In this document: piece by piece, positions 1-6,849 of the stretch
Numbering within the stretch: the first letter of the stretch is position 1
Layout: the number at the start of each line of letters is the position of its first letter
Assembly: GCA_043721315.1 (NCBI GenBank)
Contig: JAYSQZ010000055.1
Span: 1 to 21,733 of the forward strand
Direction: 5' to 3'
Length of the DNA: 21,733 nucleotides
Source: Elstera sp043721315
GTDB taxonomy: Bacteria; Pseudomonadota; Alphaproteobacteria; Elsterales; Elsteraceae
The notes under the pieces: model-generated
What the model saw: the letters and a program-made list of their open reading frames with translations, nothing else
What the model was told of the DNA's origin: nothing
Databases searched by the model: none
Program-made: the position numbers and the translations under genes

Positions 1-2001
1 TTGTAACCAGCGCGACGGCACCGTTGGCGTGCCGTCGGCCCGGTCAGCCCGCGCGAAAATCACCTCCGGGGCCATAGCGGCCTGCACAAAATCATGCGCG
101 GAGAGGCCAATCCGCCGCGCCAACGGCGGCAGGCCAAACTGCTGGCGCATGGGGCGGGACATCCACGGATCGCCCGGCGGCTCGGCAGGCCAAGTGCCCT
201 CGTTCAACCCCGCCAGGATCATCAGATCAGGCCGGGCAAGCCGGGCTTCGAGCGGCCCTAGAATGGCGAGGCGCGGGTGCCGATCATAGACTTGGCGCAC
301 CGCAATCGGCCCCATAAAGCTCATCACGAGGGCTGGATAGTCGGCGGGATTATCGAGCACCAAAGCCCCGGCATTCTCGACCAAATCCGCCAGGAAATCT
401 GCCGCCGCCTCCCCCGCCGGTCCCGCCCACAGCCGCTCTTCACCGGGAAGGGAGTCGGTCGCGCACAGCGCTTCCGCCGCTGTCAGATGGGCCAGAATGG
501 CCGCGCGGAAACTCGGTTTGGGCTGCGCCATCGCAGTTTCCCACGGCCCCAGGCAGGTATCGAGCCTGTCGAGATAAGGGCGCAGGACGAGTGCCGCGCG
601 GGCGGCCCGCTCCGGTGAAAGCTCGGCCAGGGCCGCCTCCGTCGCGCGGCGCAACCCGCTCAACCCGCCGTCCGGGCGGGGGCCGCGCAACACCCGCTCT
701 TCCAGCAGATGCGCCGCGCGCCGCGCCTCGGCAAGCGATAGCCCGAGCGCCGTGAGGGGGTGTTTCAGTAGGGCCAACAGCGGGGCGGGGGCGAAATAGT
801 CACGCGCGGCTTCTGCCAGCAGACGCAGAAACACGCCCGGCACCGAGCCGCTCAGAGGCTGCCCAGCAGAATCGTCGCAGCGCACCCCATAGCGGCTGAG
901 TTCGGCGGCGACCCTGCGGGCAAGATCGCGGTCGGGGGTGATGAGCGCTGCCGTCCGCCCAGGGGTTTCGAGCGCTTGGCGCAGGGCAATGGCGATCATC
1001 ACCGCCTCCTCCTGCACGCTTCCGGCATCGATACGGCTGACGCCCGCCAGCGCGGTCTCAAGATCAAGCGGCAGGACGTCGCGGTCTTCCGGCGGCGCGA
1101 CCGAGAGCGCTTGCGCCAACAGCCGCGCCCGCGTTGGCACAGTTTGCGCCGCGCCCGCGCAACCGGGCCATATCTGGACTGCCGTTCGACACAGATCAAG
1201 CGCGGTCAGCAAATCCTGCAAGCCCGACTGCGGATGCGTGGGGTGCTCCGGCAACAGCGCCCATTCGGCCTCCGGCATCTCTGTATCGAGACCGGGCAGC
1301 ACGACATCGCCTTGCGGCAGGCGAGCGATGACGGCAATCAGGTCGCGCGCCGACTGCTGGCTGCCCGTGGTCCCCGCCACGATCACCCGCCCCAGCGGCG
1401 GGGTTTCGGCCCAAACCTGCGCTTGCAGGCGAATGAGCGCATCGCGCCGCGCAATCGGGTCCAACGCCTGTTCTTCGGCCAACACCTGCGGCCAGGTTTC
1501 CGTAACGATTCGCAGAAAATCGAGCGTGATTTGCCAATGATGGGCGAGGCTTTCCGGCACTAACCGCACCAACCCGTCGAAGCCTAAGCCCTCCGCCTGC
1601 GCCTGATTCATCAACCGCGCCAGTTCCGCCGCCAGCGCCGCCGCCCGGTCCAGCGGCAAGCGCGGATCGCGCGCACGGATCAACTGCGCCAGCATGGCCT
1701 GACGGCGTAACGGCGGCAGGGCGGGCGGCAGCGTGGCCGCTAAGCCGCCAACCGCGATGGAATCACTAAAGGTTAAATCATCATCATCAATATCGCCCAA
1801 AGCGCTGAAATTCGGCAGCACGAGGGCGCGACCTTCGGCGGCCCGCAAAAACGCCTCGCGCAAAGTTCGGCACGCCCGGCGCGATGGTAACAGCAGGCGC
1901 ACGCGGGCAAACGCCAACGGGTCGCGCGCCGCCTCGGGCAATAAACCGGCAACCAGCGCGTCGGCAAAGCCGATACCGGCAGGGATAGTGTAAACAGCCA
2001 C
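1..2001 (-). CDS. addB: Double-strand break repair protein AddB (C-terminus cut by window edge)
   Basis: Helicase-like/nuclease subunit of the AddAB complex, which processes double-strand ends for RecA loading in the cytoplasm. The minus-strand frame is open from GTG at 2001 to base 1 (667 codons) with no stop. The translation starts VAVYTIPAGIGFADALVAGL, typical of alphaproteobacterial AddB. It contains VAGTTGSQQSARDLI in the first third and, near the visible end, AGLNEGTWPAEPPGDPWMS followed by FGLPPLARRIGLSAHDF, which are family hallmarks. AddB usually has about 1000 residues, so roughly the last third, with the RecB-type nuclease domain and its Fe-S cysteines, lies outside. GTG at 2001 was chosen because it gives the family N-terminus. 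No Shine-Dalgarno is visible, and the start lies 8 bases after the tsaE stop, so translational coupling is likely. addA would be expected next, beyond the edge. Confidence 0.95.
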   Translation of the reverse strand, partial: MAVYTIPAGIGFADALVAGLLPEAARDPLAFARVRLLLPSRRACRTLREAFLRAAEGRALVLPNFSALGDIDDDDLTFSDSIAVGGLAATLPPALPPLRRQAMLAQLIRARDPRLPLDRAAALAAELARLMNQAQAEGLGFDGLVRLVPESLAHHWQITLDFLRIVTETWPQVLAEEQALDPIARRDALIRLQAQVWAETPPLGRVIVAGTTGSQQSARDLIAVIARLPQGDVVLPGLDTEMPEAEWALLPEHPTHPQSGLQDLLTALDLCRTAVQIWPGCAGAAQTVPTRARLLAQALSVAPPEDRDVLPLDLETALAGVSRIDAGSVQEEAVMIAIALRQALETPGRTAALITPDRDLARRVAAELSRYGVRCDDSAGQPLSGSVPGVFLRLLAEAARDYFAPAPLLALLKHPLTALGLSLAEARRAAHLLEERVLRGPRPDGGLSGLRRATEAALAELSPERAARAALVLRPYLDRLDTCLGPWETAMAQPKPSFRAAILAHLTAAEALCATDSLPGEERLWAGPAGEAAADFLADLVENAGALVLDNPADYPALVMSFMGPIAVRQVYDRHPRLAILGPLEARLARPDLMILAGLNEGTWPAEPPGDPWMSRPMRQQFGLPPLARRIGLSAHDFVQAAMAPEVIFARADRADGTPTVPSRWLQ

Positions 2002-2009
2002 GCGAGCGC

Positions 2010-2498
2010 CTAGAATTTTAGCTTCAGAAAATCGAGCCGCCCGGCCCAGGATGCGCCGCCCTCTAACGTGATCGCCCTCCCGTCCGCCGTGGCACCGGGA
2101 AGAAAGCTGATGACCAGCGGGTTGCGCGGCAGACCGTCGCCCAAGCGCTCGGGCCACTCGATGAGAATGATCCCGCCGAAAGCATCATCCAGCCCCAACT
2201 CGTAGGCATCGCTGGCGTCGCGCAGTCGGTACAGATCGAAATGGCTAATCAGCCCCGACGGTAGCTCGTAGGCTTGCACCAGCGTGAAGGTGGGGCTAGG
2301 CACCTCGATTGGCACCCCCGCGCGGGTTTGAATGAAGGCGCGGGCAAAGGCACTCTTGCCCATGCCGAGATCGCCGCGCAGGGCAATAACATCCCCCGGC
2401 GCAGCAAGCGCCGCAAGCTCTTGCGCGAGGCGCTGAGTCTCGGTGAGCGAATGGGCTTGAACCGTGAAGGACGTGGCGGATTGAACGGTAATCTTCAT
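2010..2498 (-). CDS. tsaE: tRNA threonylcarbamoyladenosine biosynthesis ATPase TsaE
   Basis: P-loop ATPase partner of TsaB/TsaD, needed for the t6A37 modification of ANN-decoding tRNAs. It has 162 residues, normal for the family. The Walker A loop is RGDLGMGKSAFAR (residues 41-53), followed by the switch-like VPSPTFTLVQAYE (66-78), HFDLYRLRDASDAYELGLDDAF (in two parts around 86-107) and LIEWPERLG (112-120), all in the usual order. The fifth Walker A position is Met where TsaE normally has Ala (GDLGAGKT); Lys48 and Ser49 are intact, so activity is expected. ATG at 2498 gives a short natural N-terminus; its ribosome binding site is weak. A small palindrome (2501-2513) lies just upstream. It is first in a unit with addB. 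Confidence 0.95.
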   Translation of the reverse strand: MKITVQSATSFTVQAHSLTETQRLAQELAALAAPGDVIALRGDLGMGKSAFARAFIQTRAGVPIEVPSPTFTLVQAYELPSGLISHFDLYRLRDASDAYELGLDDAFGGIILIEWPERLGDGLPRNPLVISFLPGATADGRAITLEGGASWAGRLDFLKLKF

Positions 2499-2547
2499 GA
2501 TAGGCTTAGCCTACGCGAAAACTGTAGGGGCGCAAAGATGGCAAACC

Positions 2548-2589
2548 GCAATCCCGCTCCCCTCAAATCCCCAAACCGGGAGGGGTTGC
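2548..2589. repeat. Imperfect palindrome in the tsaE-FNR divergent intergenic region
   Basis: Bases 2559-2564 (CCCCTC) are complementary to 2580-2585 (GAGGGG), and 2548-2551 (GCAA) to 2586-2589 (TTGC), with a 7-base bulge on the left arm. No T-tract follows on either strand, so it does not look like a terminator. It sits between two divergent genes, where their promoters must lie. It may be a remnant of an intergenic repeat; no function can be assigned. Confidence 0.3.
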
Positions 2590-2653
2590 ATCGTCGCCGG
2601 AGCCGCGCCACTCTGCGACCTAATAGGCGTATGACGAGAATGTGAGACGGGTG

Positions 2654-3670
2654 ATGACGGTTAAGACCGACGTAGTGATTATCGGCGCAGGTCCTGTAGG
2701 GCTGTTTGCGGTGTTTGAATGCGGCATGTTGCGCCTCAAGGCCCATGTGATCGACACGTTGGCGGAAGCGGGCGGGCAATGCACTGCGCTTTATCCCGAA
2801 AAGCCGATCTACGATATTCCGGCCCATCCTGCCATTTCCGGCGCGGCCCTCATTGATAATCTGATGCAACAGGCAGCGCCCTTCACGCCCACCTTTCACT
2901 TCGGCGAACAGGTTATGAGCCTAACCCGTACCGAAGCGGATACTTGGAAGATCGTCACCTCAAAAGGCACCCTGCTTAACGCCCCCGTGGTGATGATCGC
3001 GGCAGGCTGCGGCGCGTTCGGCCCCAACCGGCCACCGCTTGACGGGCTGGAAGCCTACGAAGCCACCGGCGGCGTGCACTATTTCGTGCAGCGGCGCGAA
3101 GCCTTTCGCGGCAAGAAAGTGGTGATTGCCGGCGGGGGCGATTCGGCGGTCGATTGGGCGATTTCCTTGGCGGAAGTTGCCGCCCGCGTGCAGGTGGTCC
3201 ACCGCCGCCCAAAATTCCGCGCCGCCCCGGAAAGTGCCGCCCGCCTCGATCAACTCGCCAAAGACGGCGCGATAGACCTGGTTATTCCGTATCAACTCGC
3301 CGGGCTGGAGGGCGAGAACGGCACGCTATCCGGCGTGGTGGTGGAAACCCTCGACGGGCAGCGCCGCACGCTGGAGGCCGATCACCTGTTGCCGTTCTTC
3401 GGCCTCGCCATGACCCTGGGGCCGATTGCGGACTGGGGCCTGAACCTGGAGCGCAACCAAATCGCCGTAACCCAAGCCACCGCCGCCACGTCCGCCCCCG
3501 GTATTTTCGCGATCGGCGATATTGCCACCTACCCCGGCAAGCTGAAGCTCATTCTATCGGGCTTCGCCGAAGCCGCCTCGGCAGCCCACGCCGCCCACGC
3601 TATCGTTCACCCCGGCGAGGTGGTGCATTTCGAATATTCGACCACGAAGGGCGTGCCGGGGGGGGCTTAG
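2654..3670 (+). CDS. Ferredoxin--NADP+ reductase, thioredoxin-reductase-like type
   Basis: FAD enzyme that moves electrons between NADPH and ferredoxin or flavodoxin in the cytoplasm. The N-terminal dinucleotide fold has VVIIGAGPVGLFA, followed by AGGQCTALYPEKPIYDIPA, a signature of the TR-type FNR family. A second fold has VVIAGGGDSAVDWAISL, then VVHRRPKFRA, whose arginines fit binding of the NADPH 2'-phosphate. The C-terminal FAD-binding GIFAIGDIATYPGKLKLI is intact. There is no CxxC redox pair between the domains, which excludes thioredoxin reductase. The length of 338 residues is normal. I chose ATG at 2654; GTG at 2642 in the same frame would add only four residues and cannot be excluded. 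It diverges from tsaE, and the next gene starts one base after its stop, so the downstream pair may be co-transcribed. Confidence 0.93.
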   Translation: MTVKTDVVIIGAGPVGLFAVFECGMLRLKAHVIDTLAEAGGQCTALYPEKPIYDIPAHPAISGAALIDNLMQQAAPFTPTFHFGEQVMSLTRTEADTWKIVTSKGTLLNAPVVMIAAGCGAFGPNRPPLDGLEAYEATGGVHYFVQRREAFRGKKVVIAGGGDSAVDWAISLAEVAARVQVVHRRPKFRAAPESAARLDQLAKDGAIDLVIPYQLAGLEGENGTLSGVVVETLDGQRRTLEADHLLPFFGLAMTLGPIADWGLNLERNQIAVTQATAATSAPGIFAIGDIATYPGKLKLILSGFAEAASAAHAAHAIVHPGEVVHFEYSTTKGVPGGA

Positions 3671-3671
3671 G

Positions 3672-4064
3672 GTGGTTTTCAATAAGCCTCTTCCGAAAGA
3701 CACACGGTTAAAGCTGTTTTTTACAGAGTTAACCAACGCCTCTGCCGCCCGAACGGAGTCAGAGGCTTTCGAACTGGTGGGGCAGACGCTCAATCGAATT
3801 GAAGATCAGCACAGCGGCACTCCCCACAACCCGGATCATTGGGAAAGGGATGGACGAATGTATCCGCCGCAGTCTGATCACCGGAAAAAATTCCATCCGC
3901 CCTCGACGCTTGTCCGTTACCGCGCCCTGAATCACTACTTGTGGATCGACAGGAACGGTGCCATTCTAATTACTGATATTAAGTGTCCGCCGAAGGTTAT
4001 TTTCACAAAGCCCGGAGCTGGTGGTCAATCGATAGGGAGTATTCCGGCATGGATGCTAGACTGA
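3672..4064 (+). CDS. Small toxin-like protein (polymorphic-toxin-type domain), putative
   Basis: 130-residue soluble protein with no signal peptide or membrane segment. The first half is helical (EAFELVGQTLNRIEDQHSG, residues 31-49). The second half has DGRMYPPQSDHRKKFHPPS (60-78), VRYRALNHYLWIDRNGAILI (81-100) and VIFTKPGAGG (109-118). From memory, the pattern DGRMYPPQ...YR...NGAI.I...F.KPGA.G occurs in C-terminal toxin modules of Rhs and other polymorphic toxins. Conserved His, Asp, Arg and Tyr residues would suit a nuclease, but I cannot name a catalytic set. The GTG start follows the FNR stop by one base, with a G-run upstream as a possible ribosome binding site. Its end overlaps the next gene by 16 bases, as is common for toxin and immunity pairs. 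The toxin role is inference; the reading frame itself is well supported by size and context. Confidence 0.6.
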   Translation: MVFNKPLPKDTRLKLFFTELTNASAARTESEAFELVGQTLNRIEDQHSGTPHNPDHWERDGRMYPPQSDHRKKFHPPSTLVRYRALNHYLWIDRNGAILITDIKCPPKVIFTKPGAGGQSIGSIPAWMLD

Positions 4065-4339
4065 AAACCTTACTCGATCATCTCAAGCACAGCTTTCCGG
4101 CAGCGCGCATTCGGCTTGACGCCCCCGACAATGAAAAAGGCGAGCATTGGATTGATGTTATCACCGATCAAGGCCGGACGTCATTTGCCTGGCGACCTGC
4201 GTTCGGGTTCGGCTTTTACGCCAAGGACGCGGGTTTCGGCGAAGGCCCCGAGAAGATTGTGAAAAACCCTCGCGAAGCAGCACGCCACGCCGAAGCCTAT
4301 GTGCAACAGCAATGCTACCGAACCGCGCGGGCGGTGTAG
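4049..4339 (+). CDS. Small acidic/aromatic protein, putative immunity or antitoxin partner
   Basis: 96 residues from ATG at 4049, preceded by GGGAG about ten bases upstream. An in-frame GTG at 3983 lies deep inside the previous gene and is less likely. The sequence begins with a helix (MDARLKTLLDHLKHSFP), continues with a probable sheet (HWIDVITDQGRTSFAWRPAF, near residues 33-52) and has a glycine-rich GFGFYAKDAGFGEGPEKI (about 53-70), then a C-terminal helix. Small proteins with the pattern 'WRP..GFG......GEGP' are, as far as I recall, uncharacterised and widespread. Overlap with the toxin-like gene and translation from the same transcript suggest it neutralises that protein. An unrelated cytoplasmic role remains possible. 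Both genes end at a shared terminator with rpoH. Confidence 0.6.
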   Translation: MDARLKTLLDHLKHSFPAARIRLDAPDNEKGEHWIDVITDQGRTSFAWRPAFGFGFYAKDAGFGEGPEKIVKNPREAARHAEAYVQQQCYRTARAV

Positions 4340-4350
4340 ATCAATCGTTA

Positions 4351-4378
4351 AAAAAGGCGACTTCAGAGCCGCCTTTTT
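4351..4378. terminator. Bidirectional intrinsic terminator between the 3672-4339 pair and rpoH
   Basis: Arms AAAAAGGCG (4351-4359) and CGCCTTTTT (4370-4378) form a 9-bp stem with a 10-base loop. It ends in a T-run on both strands, 11 bases after the upstream gene and about 50 bases after rpoH, which converge here. Confidence 0.8.
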
Positions 4379-4428
4379 CTGATTTTCCCCAAGATAAACG
4401 CAGCAATCGCTGGGCTAATCGCAGGCGA

Positions 4429-5313
4429 TTAGCTAACCGTCAGCAGCTTTTTATCCGTCGCGGCTTCGCGGATCGCTTTTTGCAGCTTCTCGAACGCACG
4501 CACTTCGATTTGGCGCACGCGCTCCCGGCTAATGCTGTAGAGCTGCGAGAGGTCTTCCAGGGTTTTTGGCTCTTCGGATAGGCGGCGAGCGACGAGAATG
4601 GTGCGTTCGCGCTCGTTCAACTGTGCCAGCGCGTTGTTTAGCAGCACGCGGCGTTTGCTCGATTCATCTTGTTCGGCGAGAGCGATTTCCTGGCTTACGC
4701 TGTCATCGACCAGCCAGTCTTGCCACTCGCCATCCCCATCAATCCGCAACGGCGCGTTGAGGCTGTGATCCGGCGCGCCGAGGCGGCGGTTCATTTGCAC
4801 CACATCGTCTTCGCTGACCGCAAGATCGGTTGCGATTTTCGCCACTTGCTCCGGCGTCATATCGCCATCGTCAATCGCGCGCATTTGGCCCTTCAGCCGC
4901 CGCAGATTGAAGAACAGCTTTTTCTGCGCCGCCGTGGTGCCCATTTTCACGAGGCTCCAGCTATGCAAGATATATTCTTGAATAGCGGCCCGGATCCACC
5001 ACATAGCATAGGTTGCGAGGCGAAATCCCTTGTCGGCATCGAAGCGTTTAACCGCCTGCATCATGCCAACATTACCTTCGGAGATAAGCTCGGACACAGG
5101 TAAACCGTACCCGCGATAGCCCATCGCGATTTTGGCAACAAGGCGCAAGTGGCTCGTAACCATCTTGTGCGCGGCGGTAATATCGCCTTCGTCTTTGAAT
5201 TTCTTGGCGAGGGAAAATTCATCCTCGACGGTCAACATTGGGAATTTTCGGATTTCCGAAAGATACCGGGATAGATTTCCGTCGCTTCCAATCAGCGGCA
5301 AGCTTGCGGCCAT
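4429..5313 (-). CDS. rpoH: RNA polymerase heat-shock sigma factor RpoH (sigma 32)
   Basis: Alternative sigma factor that directs RNA polymerase to heat-shock promoters. It has 294 residues, usual for the family. Region 2 includes LRLVAKIAMGYRGYGLPVSE and LISEGNVGMMQAVKRFD, then the DNA-melting stretch FRLATYAMWWIRAAIQEYI (about 97-115). The RpoH box QKKLFFNLRRL (130-140) separates it from RpoD; the second residue is Lys where Arg is common. Region 4.2 carries a helix-turn-helix, LEDLSQLYSISRERVRQIEV (about 252-271). An excellent AGGAGGG lies 6 bases before ATG 5313. It follows rluD on the same strand, with a 171-bp gap holding a candidate promoter and strong secondary structure, so both transcriptional and RNA-level control are plausible. 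Many alphaproteobacteria have two RpoH paralogues; which this is cannot be decided here. Confidence 0.96.
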   Translation of the reverse strand: MAASLPLIGSDGNLSRYLSEIRKFPMLTVEDEFSLAKKFKDEGDITAAHKMVTSHLRLVAKIAMGYRGYGLPVSELISEGNVGMMQAVKRFDADKGFRLATYAMWWIRAAIQEYILHSWSLVKMGTTAAQKKLFFNLRRLKGQMRAIDDGDMTPEQVAKIATDLAVSEDDVVQMNRRLGAPDHSLNAPLRIDGDGEWQDWLVDDSVSQEIALAEQDESSKRRVLLNNALAQLNERERTILVARRLSEEPKTLEDLSQLYSISRERVRQIEVRAFEKLQKAIREAATDKKLLTVS

Positions 5314-5341
5314 TGTGAACCCTCCTGTGGCGTTCGTTTAT

Positions 5342-5450
5342 GGGGGGGCTTCCCCCCTGGGCAGGCTCCTAATCCGAGTTCGGCACCCACGTCTGCGGTG
5401 CGATGACGCTATCTCCCAAAAAAGGCGAGATAATGTCGGGTTGTCCCCCC
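5342..5450 (-). promoter_or_regulatory. Structured rpoH 5' leader with G/C-run hairpin and alternative pairings
   Basis: In the rpoH transcript, GGGGGG (5357-5352), loop AAG, and CCCCCC (5348-5343) form a very stable six-GC hairpin ending 30 bases before the start codon. Further upstream, ATCTC (5431-5427) can pair with GAGAT (5415-5411), and a second G6 run (5450-5445) could compete for the same C-run. No T-tract follows the G/C hairpin, so it is not a simple terminator. It might tune rpoH translation or RNA stability with temperature. The structure is read directly; the function is inference. Confidence 0.45.
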
Positions 5451-5460
5451 GGATGTTCAG

Positions 5461-5488
5461 ACCATATCGTACCTTAACAGTGTTTCAA
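5461..5488 (-). promoter_or_regulatory. Candidate rpoH promoter overlapping the rluD stop
   Basis: TTGAAA (5488-5483) and TATGGT (5466-5461) are separated by 16 bases. Read with the preceding C, CTTGAAA and the following GATATGG also resemble a sigma-32-type promoter, which would give autoregulation. The -35 element contains the rluD TGA codon (5487-5485). Confidence 0.4.
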
Positions 5489-6546
5489 GCGCTATTTTTG
5501 GTCTGTTCTAAAAAAGCCTCCAACTCTGCTAAGTCCGGCGGCAGTGGACTTTCAAACAATAGATGCTCGCCGCTAACCGGATGAACAAACCCCAAGGCCG
5601 CCGCGTGCAGCGCTTGGCGCTCCCATCCCTTAACGGTGGCTGCGATTTGATCCCAGCGTGTTAGGGCCGAAGATCTTTGCACGCCGCGCAAGGACGACAG
5701 CGATTGCTTCGACGGCTGGCCATACACGGGATCGCCCAACAACGGGTGGCCGCGCTGGGTAAGGTGAACGCGGATTTGGTGCGTGCGCCCTGTTTCCAAA
5801 CGGCAGGCCAGTTGCGTTACCAGCGTTACATCGGGCACGCCGTAGCGCGCGAGTGTTTTGTAATAGGTAACGGCAGGCTTGCCCTTGGCGGTGATCGCCA
5901 TGCGTTTCCGGTCGTTCGGGTGGCGGCCTATCGCGCCTTCAATCCGGTCTTCCAGCGGCACCGGCCCGCCCCACACGAAGGCGCGGTACGTGCGATCTAC
6001 CGAATGATCGGCAAACTGCGCCGAGAGATGCGCGTGGGCGGTATCGGTTTTCGCGACGACCAGGATACCACTGGTCTCCTTATCAATGCGATGAACGATC
6101 CCTGGCCGCGCCACACCGCCAATACCGGTAAGGCTATCGCCGCAGTGATAGAGCAGCGCGTTCACCAGCGTGCCATCGGGGTTGCCCGGCGCGGGGTGAA
6201 CGACCAATCCAGCGGGTTTGTTGATAACGATAAGGCTGGTATCTTCATACAGAATCGTTAGCGGAATATCCTGGGGCAGCGGAATGGCCGATTCTGCCTC
6301 CGGTAAGCACAGAACGAAGATCTGCCCTAGTTTGACCCGGCCCGAAGGCTCCGTTACTGTCTGCCCGGAAACGGTGTCGTCCTCATCGCTCTCATCGGGA
6401 AGCTCTGGCAAGAGCTGAAGCTGGCCCGCTTCAATGAGGGCTTTGAGACGCGAGCGCGATAAATCGGGCAGCAGGCTTGCCAAGGCACGGTCCAGCCGCT
6501 CGCCCGCCAGTTCCTCGGGGATAATGAGGATCGGGGTGGACGTCAT
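5485..6546 (-). CDS. rluD: RluA/RluD-family 23S rRNA pseudouridine synthase
   Basis: Isomerises uridines to pseudouridine, for RluD in helix 69 of 23S rRNA. An N-terminal S4 RNA-binding domain (about residues 14-85, RLDRALASLLPDLSRSRLKA) precedes the catalytic domain. That domain has VINKPAGLVVHPAPG, the active-site loop GIVHRIDKETSG with catalytic Asp155, and RLETGRTHQIRVHL with its conserved arginine. The 353 residues slightly exceed the usual length of about 320, mainly because of an acidic insertion (LPDESDEDD, about 50-58) inside the S4 domain and a Ser-rich stretch near residue 280. The start is ATG 6546; no Shine-Dalgarno is obvious. It diverges from the next gene with only 21 bases between start codons. 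The rluD-rpoH order is conserved in many alphaproteobacteria. RluD rather than RluC is inferred from the S4 domain and context. Confidence 0.9.
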   Translation of the reverse strand: MTSTPILIIPEELAGERLDRALASLLPDLSRSRLKALIEAGQLQLLPELPDESDEDDTVSGQTVTEPSGRVKLGQIFVLCLPEAESAIPLPQDIPLTILYEDTSLIVINKPAGLVVHPAPGNPDGTLVNALLYHCGDSLTGIGGVARPGIVHRIDKETSGILVVAKTDTAHAHLSAQFADHSVDRTYRAFVWGGPVPLEDRIEGAIGRHPNDRKRMAITAKGKPAVTYYKTLARYGVPDVTLVTQLACRLETGRTHQIRVHLTQRGHPLLGDPVYGQPSKQSLSSLRGVQRSSALTRWDQIAATVKGWERQALHAAALGFVHPVSGEHLLFESPLPPDLAELEAFLEQTKNSA

Positions 6547-6567
6547 GGCAGCACAGAGGAGAGAGGG

Positions 6568-6849
6568 GTGGCAGCGTTGAAGGCTTTGGTCATTGGAATG
6601 GGGATTCTCATTATCGTGGGCGTCGTGGTGCTCTTCGCCACCTTAGCCTCTCGCATGGGCGGGAATAAACAGGCTTGGGAGAGCCGAGTAATTTTGCCGG
6701 ACGGTTTTGGCCTCGTGGGGGTTGCCGGAACGCAGGATCGCGTGATCTTGCACACGCGCGGCCCGAAGGGGGAAGCTGTGCTGCTTGCTATTGATCCCGC
6801 CACGGGCAAAACCCTAGGCCGTGTTGTTATCGAAGGCGCCGCGCCATGA
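6568..6849 (+). CDS. Small single-span membrane protein, DUF6476-like
   Basis: 93 residues starting at GTG 6568, with AGGAG (6557-6561) six bases upstream. A single transmembrane helix (about residues 5-25, LVIGMGILIIVGVVVLFATL) follows a very short positively charged N-terminus. A compact C-terminal domain follows, rich in beta strands (WESRVILPDGFGLVGVAG, then RVILHTRGPKG and LLAIDPATGKTLGRVV). The strand pattern and 'DPATGK' resemble a piece of a beta-propeller blade. It matches my memory of the uncharacterised DUF6476 family, found beside rluD in alphaproteobacteria; that name is not checked. Function unknown. Its TGA stop overlaps the ATG of the threonine aldolase (ATGA), so the two are translationally coupled. 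Confidence 0.8.
   Translation: MAALKALVIGMGILIIVGVVVLFATLASRMGGNKQAWESRVILPDGFGLVGVAGTQDRVILHTRGPKGEAVLLAIDPATGKTLGRVVIEGAAP

Noticed and set aside
938..1563. Two plus-strand frames of about 200 codons
   Set aside because: They lie antisense to addB, whose translation is unmistakable here. They are arginine/serine-rich with no family features, as expected from GC-rich antisense frames.
3983..4048. Upstream GTG start for the second small gene
   Set aside because: It would bury 22 codons inside the toxin-like gene and lacks a ribosome binding site, whereas ATG 4049 has GGGAG at a workable distance.
5342..5357. G7/C6 hairpin as an intrinsic terminator after rluD
   Set aside because: No T-tract follows on the minus strand, and it lies close to the rpoH start, so a leader element is more likely.
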